Source of the DNA: Bacillota bacterium
GTDB lineage: Bacteria; Bacillota; Clostridia; Christensenellales; SZUA-584
NCBI GenBank assembly: GCA_023410595.1
Contig: JAEYPO010000034.1
Coordinates: 62,001 to 126,000, forward strand
DNA: 64,000 bases
Direction of reading: 5' to 3'
Part shown: positions 34,764 to 43,449 of the stretch, piece by piece
How positions within the stretch are numbered: the stretch's first letter is position 1
How the letters are laid out: each line of letters opens with the position of its first letter
Notes under the pieces: generated by a model
Databases searched by the model: none
What the model was told of the DNA's origin: nothing
What the model saw: the letters and a program-made list of their open reading frames with translations, nothing else
Program-made: the position numbers and the translations under genes

Positions 34764-36050
34764 TTAATCCAGGAAGTCTCTGAGCTTTTTGCTCCTGCTT
34801 GGATGGCGGAGCTTGCGCAGGGCTTTTGCTTCAATCTGCCGTATGCGTTCTCTCGTGACCATGAATTCTCTGCCCACTTCTTCGAGCGTACGCGCGCGCC
34901 CGTCGTCGAGCCCAAAGCGCAGCCGCAGCACCTTTTCTTCCCGCGGTGTCAGCGTATCAAGCACATCCATTAGCTGCTCTTTTAATAGCGTGAACGCCGC
35001 GGCTTCCGCCGGGGCGGGAGCGTCGTCGTCGGGTATGAAGTCGCCTAAGTGGCTGTCTTCCTCTTCGCCTATAGGCGTTTCCAGCGAAACAGGCTCCTGC
35101 GCTATCTTAATTATCTCGCGCACCTTGTCTTCGCTTATATCCATTTCACGCGCCACTTCCTCAGGCAGCGGGTCGCGCCCGTACTGCTGCAGAAGCTGCC
35201 TTGAAACGCGTATGAGCTTGTTTATGGTCTCGACCATGTGCACGGGTATCCTTATCGTGCGCGCCTGATCGGCTATCGCGCGGGTTATCGCCTGGCGTAT
35301 CCACCATGTCGCGTATGTGGAAAACTTATAGCCCTTTGTATAGTCGAATTTCTCGACGGCCTTTATAAGACCAAGGTTTCCTTCCTGTATGAGGTCGAGA
35401 AACAGCATCCCCCTGCCCACATAGCGCTTCGCTATGCTGACTACGAGCCGCAGGTTAGCCTCGGCAAGCCTGCGTTTGGCCGCCTCGTCGCCTCTCGCCA
35501 TCGCTTTTGCGAGCTCGACTTCCTCATCGGCGGTCAAAAGGTTTACCTTTCCTATCTCCTTTAAGTACATGCGCACCGGGTCGTCTATATTGACGCCCTC
35601 CGGAACGGATATATCTATCTCGGTATCGACGTCTTCGCTTTCCTCGTCCTGCACGTCCTTCTCGAACTCGCTGTCGATGACGTCTATTTTCATCTCTTCG
35701 AGCGCGCCTAAAAGCTTGTCCAGATAGTCGGCGTCCATTTCAGCCCCTTCAAGGGCGTCGTTTATTTCCTTGTAAGTCAGAACGCCTTTCTTTTTACCCG
35801 TTTCTATGACGTCTTTGAGCCGCTCTTCTTTGTCTGACTGCGCAAACATTCCAAGCGCCTGTATCTTCTCAAGGTTTTCCTTGGACAGCGTCATATCCAT
35901 GTTTTTTTCTTTTCTTTCATCCATATTTTCGTTTTCGTCCGAGTTTTCCGCGGAATCCCAATCCTTTTCGTAGGAATCCTCCTTGGACGGCTTTCCCGAA
36001 ATCATCTCGTTTTTTGCCTTTTTTGGCTCAGGCGCCGTTTTTTTGTTCAA
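34764..36050 (-). CDS. rpoD: RNA polymerase primary sigma factor
   Basis: A 428-residue vegetative sigma factor. Region 1.1 is present (LSKENLEKIQALGMFAQ...YKEINDALEGAEMD), preceded by about 50 charged residues; regions 2.1-2.4 include NLRLVVSIAKRY, DLIQEGNLGLIKAVEKFDYTKGYKFSTYATWWIRQAI in continuous order; region 4.2 has TLEEVGREFMVTRERIRQIEAKALRKL. TTG start at 36050 with AAGGTG 7 bases upstream; internal ATGs (for example that of MDMTLSKEN) are possible. It follows dnaG by 11 bases, the classical macromolecular-synthesis order. Confidence 0.96.
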   Translation of the reverse strand: MNKKTAPEPKKAKNEMISGKPSKEDSYEKDWDSAENSDENENMDERKEKNMDMTLSKENLEKIQALGMFAQSDKEERLKDVIETGKKKGVLTYKEINDALEGAEMDADYLDKLLGALEEMKIDVIDSEFEKDVQDEESEDVDTEIDISVPEGVNIDDPVRMYLKEIGKVNLLTADEEVELAKAMARGDEAAKRRLAEANLRLVVSIAKRYVGRGMLFLDLIQEGNLGLIKAVEKFDYTKGYKFSTYATWWIRQAITRAIADQARTIRIPVHMVETINKLIRVSRQLLQQYGRDPLPEEVAREMDISEDKVREIIKIAQEPVSLETPIGEEEDSHLGDFIPDDDAPAPAEAAAFTLLKEQLMDVLDTLTPREEKVLRLRFGLDDGRARTLEEVGREFMVTRERIRQIEAKALRKLRHPSRSKKLRDFLD

Positions 36051-36061
36051 AAATAATCACC

Positions 36062-37819
36062 TTAATCCTGCAAACGTCTTTGTTGTAATTCTTTATCTAA
36101 CTCGCCTATATCGGCAAGCAGTTTACGCCTTTCTTCTCCCGAGGCAGTACGCAACTTTTCCAGCAGTTCCTGCCTAGCTCCCGCCAGCCTGCCCGTCTTT
36201 ATGCTCAGTATGCAATCGCTCAAAAACGTCCTCGGATCGTCGGCTACGATTCGCATATTTGACAGCCTTGCCGCTTCGTTTATATCTTCGTCGTACTCCA
36301 GTTCGGATATTAATTCGGCATAGGTTGGCTGAATTCCTCTTTTTGCGCTGTCACATAATGCGGAAAATATATTTTTATGAGAATTCTGCGTAAGGTCGCC
36401 CGGATGTATTTCATCACTTATATCTGAAACATACCGGCTGTTGCTTAGCAGGTACGCTAAAAACGTACTTTCCGCGTTATCACCATTATTTTCAATACTA
36501 TTATACCGTTTATTGTCATTAGTATTCTTATGCAATTCCTTCTTTTGGATTTGCCCCAATATCGAATCCGGGCTGAAGCCCGTCTCGCCGACGACCCTCT
36601 TTACATACCGTTCCTTTATGATAGGGCTCTCTATGCCCTCGATTATCCGCGAGGCGGCTATAGCGTATTGCTCTTTGCCGTCGTCCGCCGTAATGTCAAA
36701 CTCCCTTTTCTTTACGTCCAGCTTGTATGCTATGGAATCGGGCGCACCTTTTACCTTCTGCGCGAAACCCTGCAGGCCCTTCGCCTTTATGAATTCGTCA
36801 GGGTCTTTTTCCTCCTCAAAGCGTATAATCTTAACTTTGAACCCCTGGGCGCCGAGTATGTCTATCGCCTTCATAGTGGCTATCTCGCCCGCTTCGTCGC
36901 CGTCGTAAGCTATATATACGTCGGACGTATACTTCTTTAATAGCTGCGCCTGCTCTTTTGTCAGCGCCGTGCCCAGCGACGCCACCGCCGCTTTTACGCC
37001 GTGCGCGCACAGCGATACTACGTCCATATATCCTTCGACGAGTACTACGCTCTTTATGTTCCGCATCTTTCGTATAATGTCTATGCCATAAAGGTTCTTC
37101 CTTTTATTGAACACCGCCGTTTCCCGCGAGTTAAGATATTTGGGCACGGAATCGTCCATCACCCTGCCGCCGAACGCTACGACTTCGGAGAGCGGGCTCA
37201 TTATAGGAAACATCACCCTGTTCCTGAACGTGTCGAACGCCTTGTTGTTCTTTACGGAAACAAGACCGCTTTCGCGTATAAGGCTTTCCGAAAAACCCTT
37301 TGCTTTGAGCAGTTCAAATACGCTGCTCCACGAATCGGGCGCGAAACCCAGCCCGAAGCGCTTTATTATAGTTTCATCGATGCCGCGCCTTTTGAGGTAT
37401 TCAAGCCCCGCTCTGCCTTGCGGCGAATGCAGCGTGTCATGGAAGAACCTCGCGGCGAGCCTGTTCATTTCGACTATGCTCTGCTTCTTTTCCTTTTGCC
37501 TATAGTATTCCTTGTCGTCTATGGCCTTGGGCATCTCCATATTCGCGCGCCTGGCGAGCAGCTCGACCGCTTCGGTAAATGAAACGTTCTCTATCTTCAT
37601 TATAAAATTCGTTACATTGCCGCCCTGCTTGCATCCGAAACAGTAATAGAGCTGCTTGTCCCTGTCCACGGAAAACGAAGGTGTCTTTTCATGGTGAAAA
37701 GGGCAAAGCCCCCAAAGCCGCCCCGATTTTTCGCTCAGAGTCGTGTAGCCCGATATTACGTCTACGATATCATTTTTTGAATAAAGCTCTGCGAGCCATC
37801 CGTCCGTGAATCTTGCCAC
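36062..37819 (-). CDS. dnaG: DNA primase
   Basis: A 585-residue primase that makes RNA primers for replication. The CHC2 zinc finger CPFHHEKTPSF...CFGC (about residues 39-62), the TOPRIM domain (VVLVEGYMDVVSL, YIAYDGDEAG) and a C-terminal helicase-interaction region are all present. GTG start at 37819 shares its first base with the last base of the dgt stop codon (TAGTG), a one-base overlap that implies translational coupling. Second gene of dgt-dnaG-rpoD. Confidence 0.96.
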   Translation of the reverse strand: MARFTDGWLAELYSKNDIVDVISGYTTLSEKSGRLWGLCPFHHEKTPSFSVDRDKQLYYCFGCKQGGNVTNFIMKIENVSFTEAVELLARRANMEMPKAIDDKEYYRQKEKKQSIVEMNRLAARFFHDTLHSPQGRAGLEYLKRRGIDETIIKRFGLGFAPDSWSSVFELLKAKGFSESLIRESGLVSVKNNKAFDTFRNRVMFPIMSPLSEVVAFGGRVMDDSVPKYLNSRETAVFNKRKNLYGIDIIRKMRNIKSVVLVEGYMDVVSLCAHGVKAAVASLGTALTKEQAQLLKKYTSDVYIAYDGDEAGEIATMKAIDILGAQGFKVKIIRFEEEKDPDEFIKAKGLQGFAQKVKGAPDSIAYKLDVKKREFDITADDGKEQYAIAASRIIEGIESPIIKERYVKRVVGETGFSPDSILGQIQKKELHKNTNDNKRYNSIENNGDNAESTFLAYLLSNSRYVSDISDEIHPGDLTQNSHKNIFSALCDSAKRGIQPTYAELISELEYDEDINEAARLSNMRIVADDPRTFLSDCILSIKTGRLAGARQELLEKLRTASGEERRKLLADIGELDKELQQRRLQD

Positions 37820-38826
37820 TATTCCTTATACCAGCCTTTCGGTATAAAAAGATTGTTGAACACCTTAACTGCGTACACGTCCGTCATGCCCGCTATATAG
37901 TCGGTGACGGCCTGCTTCAATCCGTAAAGGCTTACGTTGCGCTCCGCGTCGCGCCCCATGTCAAAAGGATGTGCCGTAAAATGCTCATAAAGCAGGCGCA
38001 GCATGTTTTCCGCCTTTTTCTCCTCCGCCTTAGCTTCCGAGCCCAGGTAGACGTTTTTGAACATGAACTGTCTTAAGCTTTCCGTCATGGCGTCTATTTC
38101 TTCGGACATGCCAATTGACGGCTTATCATAACTCGTTTCAACTACGTCGCGTATCATCGTGTTGATTCTCGAGCTGTGCGTGCTGCCGAGCGCCCGGGCG
38201 CACTCGTCAGGTATGGAATCGATTATGCCCGCCCGCATAGCGTCGTCTATGTCGTGGTTTATATACGCTATCCTGTCCGAGATGTTTACGGCCATGCCCT
38301 CCAGCGTAGCAGGCAAGAGCGATTTTTTATGGTTAAGTATGCCGTCCCTTACCTCAAAAGAAAGGTTGAGGCCTTCGCCGTTCTCCAGCCTTTCCACGAC
38401 GCGCAGGCTCTGCTCGTTGTGCTCGAAACGCCCCGTTAAGTCATCAAGCACGCGCTCTCCCGAATGCCCGAACGGCGTATGCCCAAGGTCGTGGCCTAAG
38501 GCGATGGCTTCCGTCAGGTCTTCGTTGAGCCTTAAACACCTCGAGATCGTACGCGCTATCTGCGAGACCTCCAGCGTATGCGTGAGGCGCGTGCGGTAAT
38601 GATCCCCCTCGGGCGAGAGAAACACCTGCGTCTTGTGTTTTAAACGCCTAAACGACTTGCAGTGTATTATCCTGTCCCTGTCGCGCTGGAAAACAGTGCG
38701 CAGCGGGCACGGCTGAAGATACTCTTCGCGCCCTTTCGATTCGGCCGCTTTCGCGGCGTATCGGGACAATACTTCATATTCACGTTTTTCCGTCTCTTCT
38801 CTAAAACAAATACTTTCATCACTCAT
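37819..38826 (-). CDS. dgt: Deoxyguanosinetriphosphate triphosphohydrolase-like protein
   Basis: A 335-residue HD-domain nucleotidase that would cut dNTPs to nucleoside and triphosphate. The HD residues are in RLTHTLEVSQIAR (H) and ALGHDLGHTPFGHSGE (HD), and FEHNEQSLRVVE follows. The ATG at 38826 (MSDESICFREE) is chosen as most consistent with the family, though its ribosome site is weak; an ATG at 38890-38892 or the TTG before it would add 22-23 hydrophobic, atypical residues encoded by the terminator hairpin. First gene of the dgt-dnaG-rpoD run, behind a structured leader. Confidence 0.9.
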   Translation of the reverse strand: MSDESICFREETEKREYEVLSRYAAKAAESKGREEYLQPCPLRTVFQRDRDRIIHCKSFRRLKHKTQVFLSPEGDHYRTRLTHTLEVSQIARTISRCLRLNEDLTEAIALGHDLGHTPFGHSGERVLDDLTGRFEHNEQSLRVVERLENGEGLNLSFEVRDGILNHKKSLLPATLEGMAVNISDRIAYINHDIDDAMRAGIIDSIPDECARALGSTHSSRINTMIRDVVETSYDKPSIGMSEEIDAMTESLRQFMFKNVYLGSEAKAEEKKAENMLRLLYEHFTAHPFDMGRDAERNVSLYGLKQAVTDYIAGMTDVYAVKVFNNLFIPKGWYKE

Positions 38827-38840
38827 ACTACTATATTTAC

Positions 38841-38903
38841 ACAAAAAAAATAAAAATCCTTCATATTTGTATGAAAAGCTGTCTCGCTTCATCAAAGAAG
38901 GAT
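38841..38903 (-). terminator. Strong terminator hairpin just ahead of dgt
   Basis: On the minus strand ATCCTTC (38897-38903) pairs with GAAGGAT (38856-38862); the space between holds an inner stem ATGAAGC/GCTT..CAT. A run TTTTATTTTTTTT follows directly and ends only 14 bases before the dgt start codon. It ends the zinc-ribbon transcript, but because no promoter fits between it and dgt it may also act as an attenuator. Confidence 0.75.
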
Positions 38904-38975
38904 ATTTTCACCGGCAAGCCTCACGACTTTCTGGGTACCCCGATATTTACATGCGGTGATTCGCCGGTATTCAGC
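38904..38975 (-). promoter_or_regulatory. Structured leader upstream of dgt, candidate cis-regulatory RNA
   Basis: On the minus strand an outer stem ACCGGC / GCCGGT encloses about 45 bases containing GGGTACCC and an AAGTC-GTGA-GGCTT hairpin, followed directly by the terminator at 38841-38903. The layout resembles a riboswitch (aptamer plus terminator). The hairpin part recurs at 61144-61180. No known riboswitch class was recognised. Confidence 0.4.
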
Positions 38976-38982
38976 TTTGTTT

Positions 38983-39411
38983 TTATTCCGGAAGCTTTTT
39001 GCCGCAAGCGTTGCAGAACTCAAAATCGCCCTGCACTTTACTGCCGCAATAAGGGCAGAACGAATTGCCGCTATACTGCGGTTGAGTATTAAAGCCTTCG
39101 TCTGAAAACTTTTCATTTAGTGGATCAGGCTCTTCCCTGCCGTCCGTTATATCCAGCACCGAATACCTGTTCTTCTTTGTGGCGTTGACTATGTTATAGC
39201 CGGCGATTATAACGGTGACAATTATGAATATTATACAGAATACGATGCCCAGCGTGGCCGGAGAGGAACCGAATCCGCCGCCAAAATTAGAACCGAACGA
39301 GTTGCTGGTATTTATAAGTACAATCAGAAAAACAACGCCGAAGACGGCAAGCATTATTCCTACTATACCGCCCATCATAGAAGGCCCTCTTCCCGTTTTT
39401 ACGCTTTTCAT
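38983..39411 (-). CDS. Small membrane protein with C-terminal zinc ribbon
   Basis: A 142-residue protein with two membrane helices (about residues 14-36 and 52-72), a Gly/Asn-rich loop between them, a hydrophilic stretch and a C-terminal zinc ribbon CPYCGSK...CNACGKK (about 121-139). The ribbon is at the opposite end from those of the two proteins at 8934-9982. The ATG follows GGGGGTAAT. The function is unknown. It is followed by the strong terminator near dgt. Confidence 0.72.
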   Translation of the reverse strand: MKSVKTGRGPSMMGGIVGIMLAVFGVVFLIVLINTSNSFGSNFGGGFGSSPATLGIVFCIIFIIVTVIIAGYNIVNATKKNRYSVLDITDGREEPDPLNEKFSDEGFNTQPQYSGNSFCPYCGSKVQGDFEFCNACGKKLPE

Positions 39412-39530
39412 ACATTACCCCCAGAATTCTTTTTGATATTATATACCATATACGCTGGTATTCCAACCGTTTATTTCCATCCACAGGCACTATTCATCCC
39501 GCCGGTGTTACATATGTGTTTTAACCTTTT
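39412..39530. other. Short spacer before the repeat array
   Basis: AT-rich upstream region of the zinc-ribbon gene; only its ribosome site is recognisable. No coding frame is convincing. Confidence 0.4.
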
Positions 39531-39930
39531 ATGCGTTCTTGCAGGCTTCCCCTTGAGGGGAAGCTGTCGCCGACAGACGGCTGATGAGGTGTTGCTAGTT
39601 ACCGGTAAACATCCCCCTCATTCGGCGCTTCGCGCCACCTTCCCCCGAGGGGGAAGGCTTTCTTTTTACAATTAATGCGTTCTTGTCGGCTTCTCCTTGA
39701 GGAGAAGCTGTCGCCGACAGGCGACTGATGAGGTGATGTCTATCGGCGGATATCTCCTCATTCGCGCTACCTTCCCCAAGGGAGAAGGCTTTCCTTATTC
39801 AATTTATGCGTTGCAGGCCTCTCCTTGAGGAGAAGCTGGCGCCGACAGGCGGCTGATGAGGTGTTGTATGTCGGCGGATATCTTCTCATTCGGCGCTTCG
39901 CGCCACCTTCCCCAAGGGGGAAGGCTTCTT
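39531..39930. repeat. Three tandem imperfect copies of a hairpin-rich repeat
   Basis: Three units of 132, 119 and 125 bases (39531-39662, 39675-39793, 39806-39930) begin ATGCGTT and carry the same landmarks in order: a left hairpin CTTCCCC-TTGA-GGGGAAG (or CTCCTTGAGGAG), then GCCGACAGRCGRCTGATGAGGTG, TCGGCGGATATC, CTCATTCGGCGC, and a right hairpin CCTTCCCC..GGGGAAGG followed by CTT. Each unit could fold into one long structure. Similar elements are frequent between genes of gut Clostridia. The copies differ by scattered changes, some compensatory in the stems (CCCC/GGGG versus TCC/GGA). Confidence 0.85.
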
Positions 39931-39967
39931 AATAAAGAAAAGAGACGAAGCACAGGCCCCGTCTCTT
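39931..39967 (-). terminator. Terminator of ppdK
   Basis: On the minus strand AAGAGACG (39960-39967) pairs with CGTCTCTT (39940-39947), followed by TTTCTTTATT. It lies 13 bases after the ppdK stop. Confidence 0.85.
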
Positions 39968-39979
39968 AAAAGCTTTTTC

Positions 39980-42607
39980 TTATTTTTTGGCCAGTATAGC
40001 AGCGTGCGCTGCGGCAAGGCGCGCTATAGGTACGCGGAACGGCGAGCATGATACATAGTTAAGGCCTATGTTGTGGCAGAATATGACGGAACTCGTCTCT
40101 CCGCCATGCTCTCCGCAGATACCGAGCTTGATGTTCGGTCTCGTCTTCCTTCCAAGCTCGACGGCCATCTTCATAAGCCTGCCTACGCCCTTCTGGTCTA
40201 CCTTCGCGAACGGATCGGACTCGTATATCTTCTTGTTGTAATATTCGTCGAGGAACTTGCCCGCGTCGTCTCTCGAAAAACCGAACGTCATCTGTGTAAG
40301 GTCGTTGGTTCCGAACGAGAAGAACTCAGCTTCCTGAGCGATCTCGTCGGCCGTGAGAGCGGCTCTTGGTATCTCTATCATCGTGCCTACCATGTATTCG
40401 ATCTTTACGCCCTTCTCGGCTATTACCTGCTCGGCTGTCTTAACAACGACGTCTTTTACATATTTGAGCTCTTTTATTTCGCCTACGAGAGGTATCATTA
40501 TCTCGGGCTTAATGTGCAGCTTTTTCTCTTCGGCCACTTCTATCGCGGCTTCCATGATGGCTCTTGTCTGCATCTCGGCTATCTCGGGATACGTGACAGC
40601 AAGGCGGCAGCCCCTGTGTCCCATCATCGGGTTGAACTCATGGAGGCTCGCTATCGTCTGCTTCAGCTCGTCGACAGGTATTATCATCTCTTTGGCAAGC
40701 GCCTTTATGTCTTCTTCATCCTGCGGCAGGAACTCATGCAGCGGCGGATCAAGTAGCCTTATAGTAACAGGCCTCTCGCCCATGGCTTCGTATATGCCCT
40801 TAAAGTCGTCTTTCTGCATCGGAAGCAGCTTGGCAAGCGCCTTTACCCTCTGGTCGACGTTCTTGGAGATTATCATCTCTCTCATCGCGGGTATCCTGTC
40901 TTCGTTGAAGAACATATGCTCCGTCCTTGTAAGGCCTATACCCTGAGCGCCGAAATTGACAGCCTGCGCCGCGTCTCTCGGTGTGTCGGCGTTCGTCCTT
41001 ACCTGCAACGTTCTTACTTCGTCGGCCCACTGCATTATCGTGCCGAAATCTCCCGTAAGCTCAGCGGGTTTTGTCGCTATCCTCTCGCCGTATACGTTTC
41101 CGGTCGAGCCGTCGAGTGAAATGTAATCGCCTTCTTTGTACACCTTTCCGTCCGCGGACATGGTCTTATTCTTTTCGGAGATTGCTATCTCTCCGCATCC
41201 CGCGACGCAGCACGTTCCCATGCCTCTCGCGACGACGGCGGCGTGCGAAGTCATGCCGCCCCTGGCGGTCAGTATGCCTTCAGAAGCGTACATGCCTTCG
41301 ATATCCTCCGGCGACGTCTCAAGGCGTACAAGCACGACCTTCTCTCCGCCGTCTGCGGCCGCTTTGGCCTCTTCCGCGGTGAAGTATATCTTGCCGCACG
41401 CGGCGCCCGGCGAAGCGGCGAGGCCGCGCGCTACGGGTTTCGCTTTTTTAAGAACTTCCGGATCGAACGTGGGATGCAGCAGCGCGTCGAGCTGCTTGGG
41501 GTCTATCTTCAAAAGCGCTTCTTCTTTTGTGAGCTTTCCTTCGCTTACGAGGTCGACCGCTATTTTGAGCGCGGAAGCGGCAGTCCTCTTGCCGTTTCTC
41601 GTCTGCAGCATATAAAGCTTCTTTTTTTCAATGGTGAACTCCATATCCTGCATGTCGCGGTAATGGTTCTCCAGCGTCGTGGCTATCTTCTGGAACTGGT
41701 CGAAAACTTCGGGCATCGTATCCTTAAGGTCGGATATCGGCCTTGGCGTCCTTATACCGGCGACGACGTCTTCGCCCTGAGCGTTTATCAGGAACTCGCC
41801 GTAAAGCTTCTTTTCGCCCGTAGCGGGGTTGCGCGTGAATGCGACGCCCGTGCCCGAGTCGTTGCCCATGTTGCCGAACACCATCGCCTGTACGTTGACA
41901 GCCGTGCCCCAGTCGCCCGGTATGTCGTTCATGCGGCGGTACACTATTGCTCTCGGATTATCCCATGAACGGAACACCGCTTTTACGGATTCGATGAGCT
42001 GTTCTTTCGGTTCCTGCGGGAAATCTTTTCCCATTTCGGCAAGATACAGCGCTTTATACTTCTTTACTACGTTTTTCAGATCTTCCGCGTCCAGATCTGT
42101 ATCCAGTTTCACGCCCTTATTCTCTTTGACTTCGTCAAGTATCTCCTCAAACTTAGGTTTCGCTATGCCCATAACCACATCGGAGAACATCTGTATGAAT
42201 CTCCTGTAGCTGTCGTAAGCGAAACGCTCGTTGCCGGTAAGATTGGCAAGCCCTTTTACGGACACTTCGTTAAGGCCAAGGTTCAATATCGTGTCCATCA
42301 TGCCCGGCATCGAGACTCTTGCGCCCGAACGCACCGAAACAAGCAGAGGATTGTTAATGTCGCCGAACTTTTTGCCGTTGATACGTTCCGTCTCTTTCAT
42401 CGCGGCATCGATCTGTTTCAGGATATCGTCGGCAATGATTTCTCCGTCTTCATAATACCTCGTGCAGGCCTCGGTCGTAACTGTAAATCCCTGAGGTACG
42501 GGCAGCCCAAGTCCCGTCATTTCTGCCAGACCAGAGCCCTTGCCGCCGAGAGTATTCCTCATCGAGGCATCTCCTTCGCTAAAAAGGTACACATACTTTT
42601 TTGACAT
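39980..42607 (-). CDS. ppdK: Pyruvate, phosphate dikinase
   Basis: An 875-residue enzyme that interconverts pyruvate, ATP and phosphate with PEP, AMP and pyrophosphate; in anaerobic Clostridia it serves glycolysis or gluconeogenesis. N-terminal ATP-grasp domain (GGKGSGLAEMTGLGLPVPQGF), the phosphohistidine swivel motif GGMTSHAAVVARGMG (about 450-464) and the C-terminal PEP/pyruvate barrel (RTEHMFF, GHRGCRL, GTNDLTQMTFG, CGEHGG) are all complete. The ATG at 42607 has AAGGAG 7 bases upstream; the open frame extends 11 codons further without family residues. A single-gene unit with its own promoter and terminator. Confidence 0.97.
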   Translation of the reverse strand: MSKKYVYLFSEGDASMRNTLGGKGSGLAEMTGLGLPVPQGFTVTTEACTRYYEDGEIIADDILKQIDAAMKETERINGKKFGDINNPLLVSVRSGARVSMPGMMDTILNLGLNEVSVKGLANLTGNERFAYDSYRRFIQMFSDVVMGIAKPKFEEILDEVKENKGVKLDTDLDAEDLKNVVKKYKALYLAEMGKDFPQEPKEQLIESVKAVFRSWDNPRAIVYRRMNDIPGDWGTAVNVQAMVFGNMGNDSGTGVAFTRNPATGEKKLYGEFLINAQGEDVVAGIRTPRPISDLKDTMPEVFDQFQKIATTLENHYRDMQDMEFTIEKKKLYMLQTRNGKRTAASALKIAVDLVSEGKLTKEEALLKIDPKQLDALLHPTFDPEVLKKAKPVARGLAASPGAACGKIYFTAEEAKAAADGGEKVVLVRLETSPEDIEGMYASEGILTARGGMTSHAAVVARGMGTCCVAGCGEIAISEKNKTMSADGKVYKEGDYISLDGSTGNVYGERIATKPAELTGDFGTIMQWADEVRTLQVRTNADTPRDAAQAVNFGAQGIGLTRTEHMFFNEDRIPAMREMIISKNVDQRVKALAKLLPMQKDDFKGIYEAMGERPVTIRLLDPPLHEFLPQDEEDIKALAKEMIIPVDELKQTIASLHEFNPMMGHRGCRLAVTYPEIAEMQTRAIMEAAIEVAEEKKLHIKPEIMIPLVGEIKELKYVKDVVVKTAEQVIAEKGVKIEYMVGTMIEIPRAALTADEIAQEAEFFSFGTNDLTQMTFGFSRDDAGKFLDEYYNKKIYESDPFAKVDQKGVGRLMKMAVELGRKTRPNIKLGICGEHGGETSSVIFCHNIGLNYVSCSPFRVPIARLAAAHAAILAKK

Positions 42608-42662
42608 TACGCAACTCCTTAAAACATATATTACAGCCAAAAGCTGTTTAAAACTTCATAGA

Positions 42663-42691
42663 ATTATACCATTGCCAAATAGCTTGTACAA
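42663..42691 (-). promoter_or_regulatory. Promoter of ppdK
   Basis: TTGTAC (42686-42691) is followed after 17 bases by TATAAT (42663-42668) on the minus strand, with a TGG extended -10 element. It lies about 55 bases before the ppdK start. Confidence 0.75.
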
Positions 42692-42768
42692 CAGGATTTC
42701 GTATAAAAAAGGCCGCTAATTACATATTTAGAATTATTCGTCTTCATTTGCGCAAATATACCCGAATA

Positions 42769-43389
42769 TCAGATTAATTTCATCAGCGCAGGCGTTAGTA
42801 GCGTTTCTATTATAACACCAAAAAGGGAGAAAAGATATATAATAAACATTTTTGATATGTGCGGTCTTGAACAGATCAGCCTGTCTTTGGCGGTATAGGG
42901 TATCTTTCTGTTCTTAAGCACGGTTATACAGTTGTTAAGCCCTGTAACGCCCGCCTTGCATACGCAGGGTATAAGCACTAAATTTGGTATGAGCTCGCAG
43001 AAAACTATAGCAGCAATTCCTCCCGCTCCAAGATTTACGGACAGCGCCCCCACCGCAAAGCCCACAAAAAAGCCTTTGACTATCATCAGCAAAGGTATGA
43101 CGAGTATACCGAACATTACAAGCGAAAACATGATAAATGCGCCTAGCAGAAGCGTGTCCTGCAGAAACGCGTGTATAAATACCGCGAAGTAGTTTATGTT
43201 CTGCGTTCTTAAGGCTGCAAACAGCATATCCAGATAACCGGTAAGCGCTGACTTTTCGCCCGGTTCCATCAGGCTTATCGTAAACGTGCCCGCAGCTATG
43301 CCCACTACAAGGAAAAAAATGAGCAGCAGATACTGCGCTCTGTTATCCAGCACGTCCATTGTGACACGTCTTTTTAACCTGGCAAGCAA
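42769..43389 (-). CDS. spoIIM: Stage II sporulation protein M
   Basis: A 206-residue protein with five or six membrane helices, the form of SpoIIM, which with SpoIID and SpoIIP remodels septal peptidoglycan during engulfment of the forespore. Family segments include FAVFIHAFLQDTLLLGAF, LLMIVKGFFVGFAVGAL and CELIPNLVLIPCVCKAG. TTG start at 43389 with GGAGG 10 bases upstream. It follows spo0A by 60 bases, as in many Clostridia. Confidence 0.9.
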   Translation of the reverse strand: MLARLKRRVTMDVLDNRAQYLLLIFFLVVGIAAGTFTISLMEPGEKSALTGYLDMLFAALRTQNINYFAVFIHAFLQDTLLLGAFIMFSLVMFGILVIPLLMIVKGFFVGFAVGALSVNLGAGGIAAIVFCELIPNLVLIPCVCKAGVTGLNNCITVLKNRKIPYTAKDRLICSRPHISKMFIIYLFSLFGVIIETLLTPALMKLI

Positions 43390-43449
43390 CCCAAAAAGCC
43401 CTCCATACTATCTGTTTATGATAGATATGCGGGCATTAATGCGCGTATG

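Noticed and set aside
38904..38975. T-box or a known riboswitch class in the dgt leader
   Set aside because: No T-box sequence, and no match to the cores I know for purine, THF, ZTP, guanidine or c-di-GMP riboswitches; kept only as an unassigned leader.
38871..39092. 73-residue frame on the plus strand across the dgt leader
   Set aside because: It is antisense to the leader and zinc-ribbon gene, has no ribosome site, and its similarity to 61144-61180 is better explained by a shared DNA/RNA element.
39531..39930. CRISPR array
   Set aside because: Units are about 125 bases, imperfect and adjacent; there are no short identical repeats with unique spacers and no cas genes.
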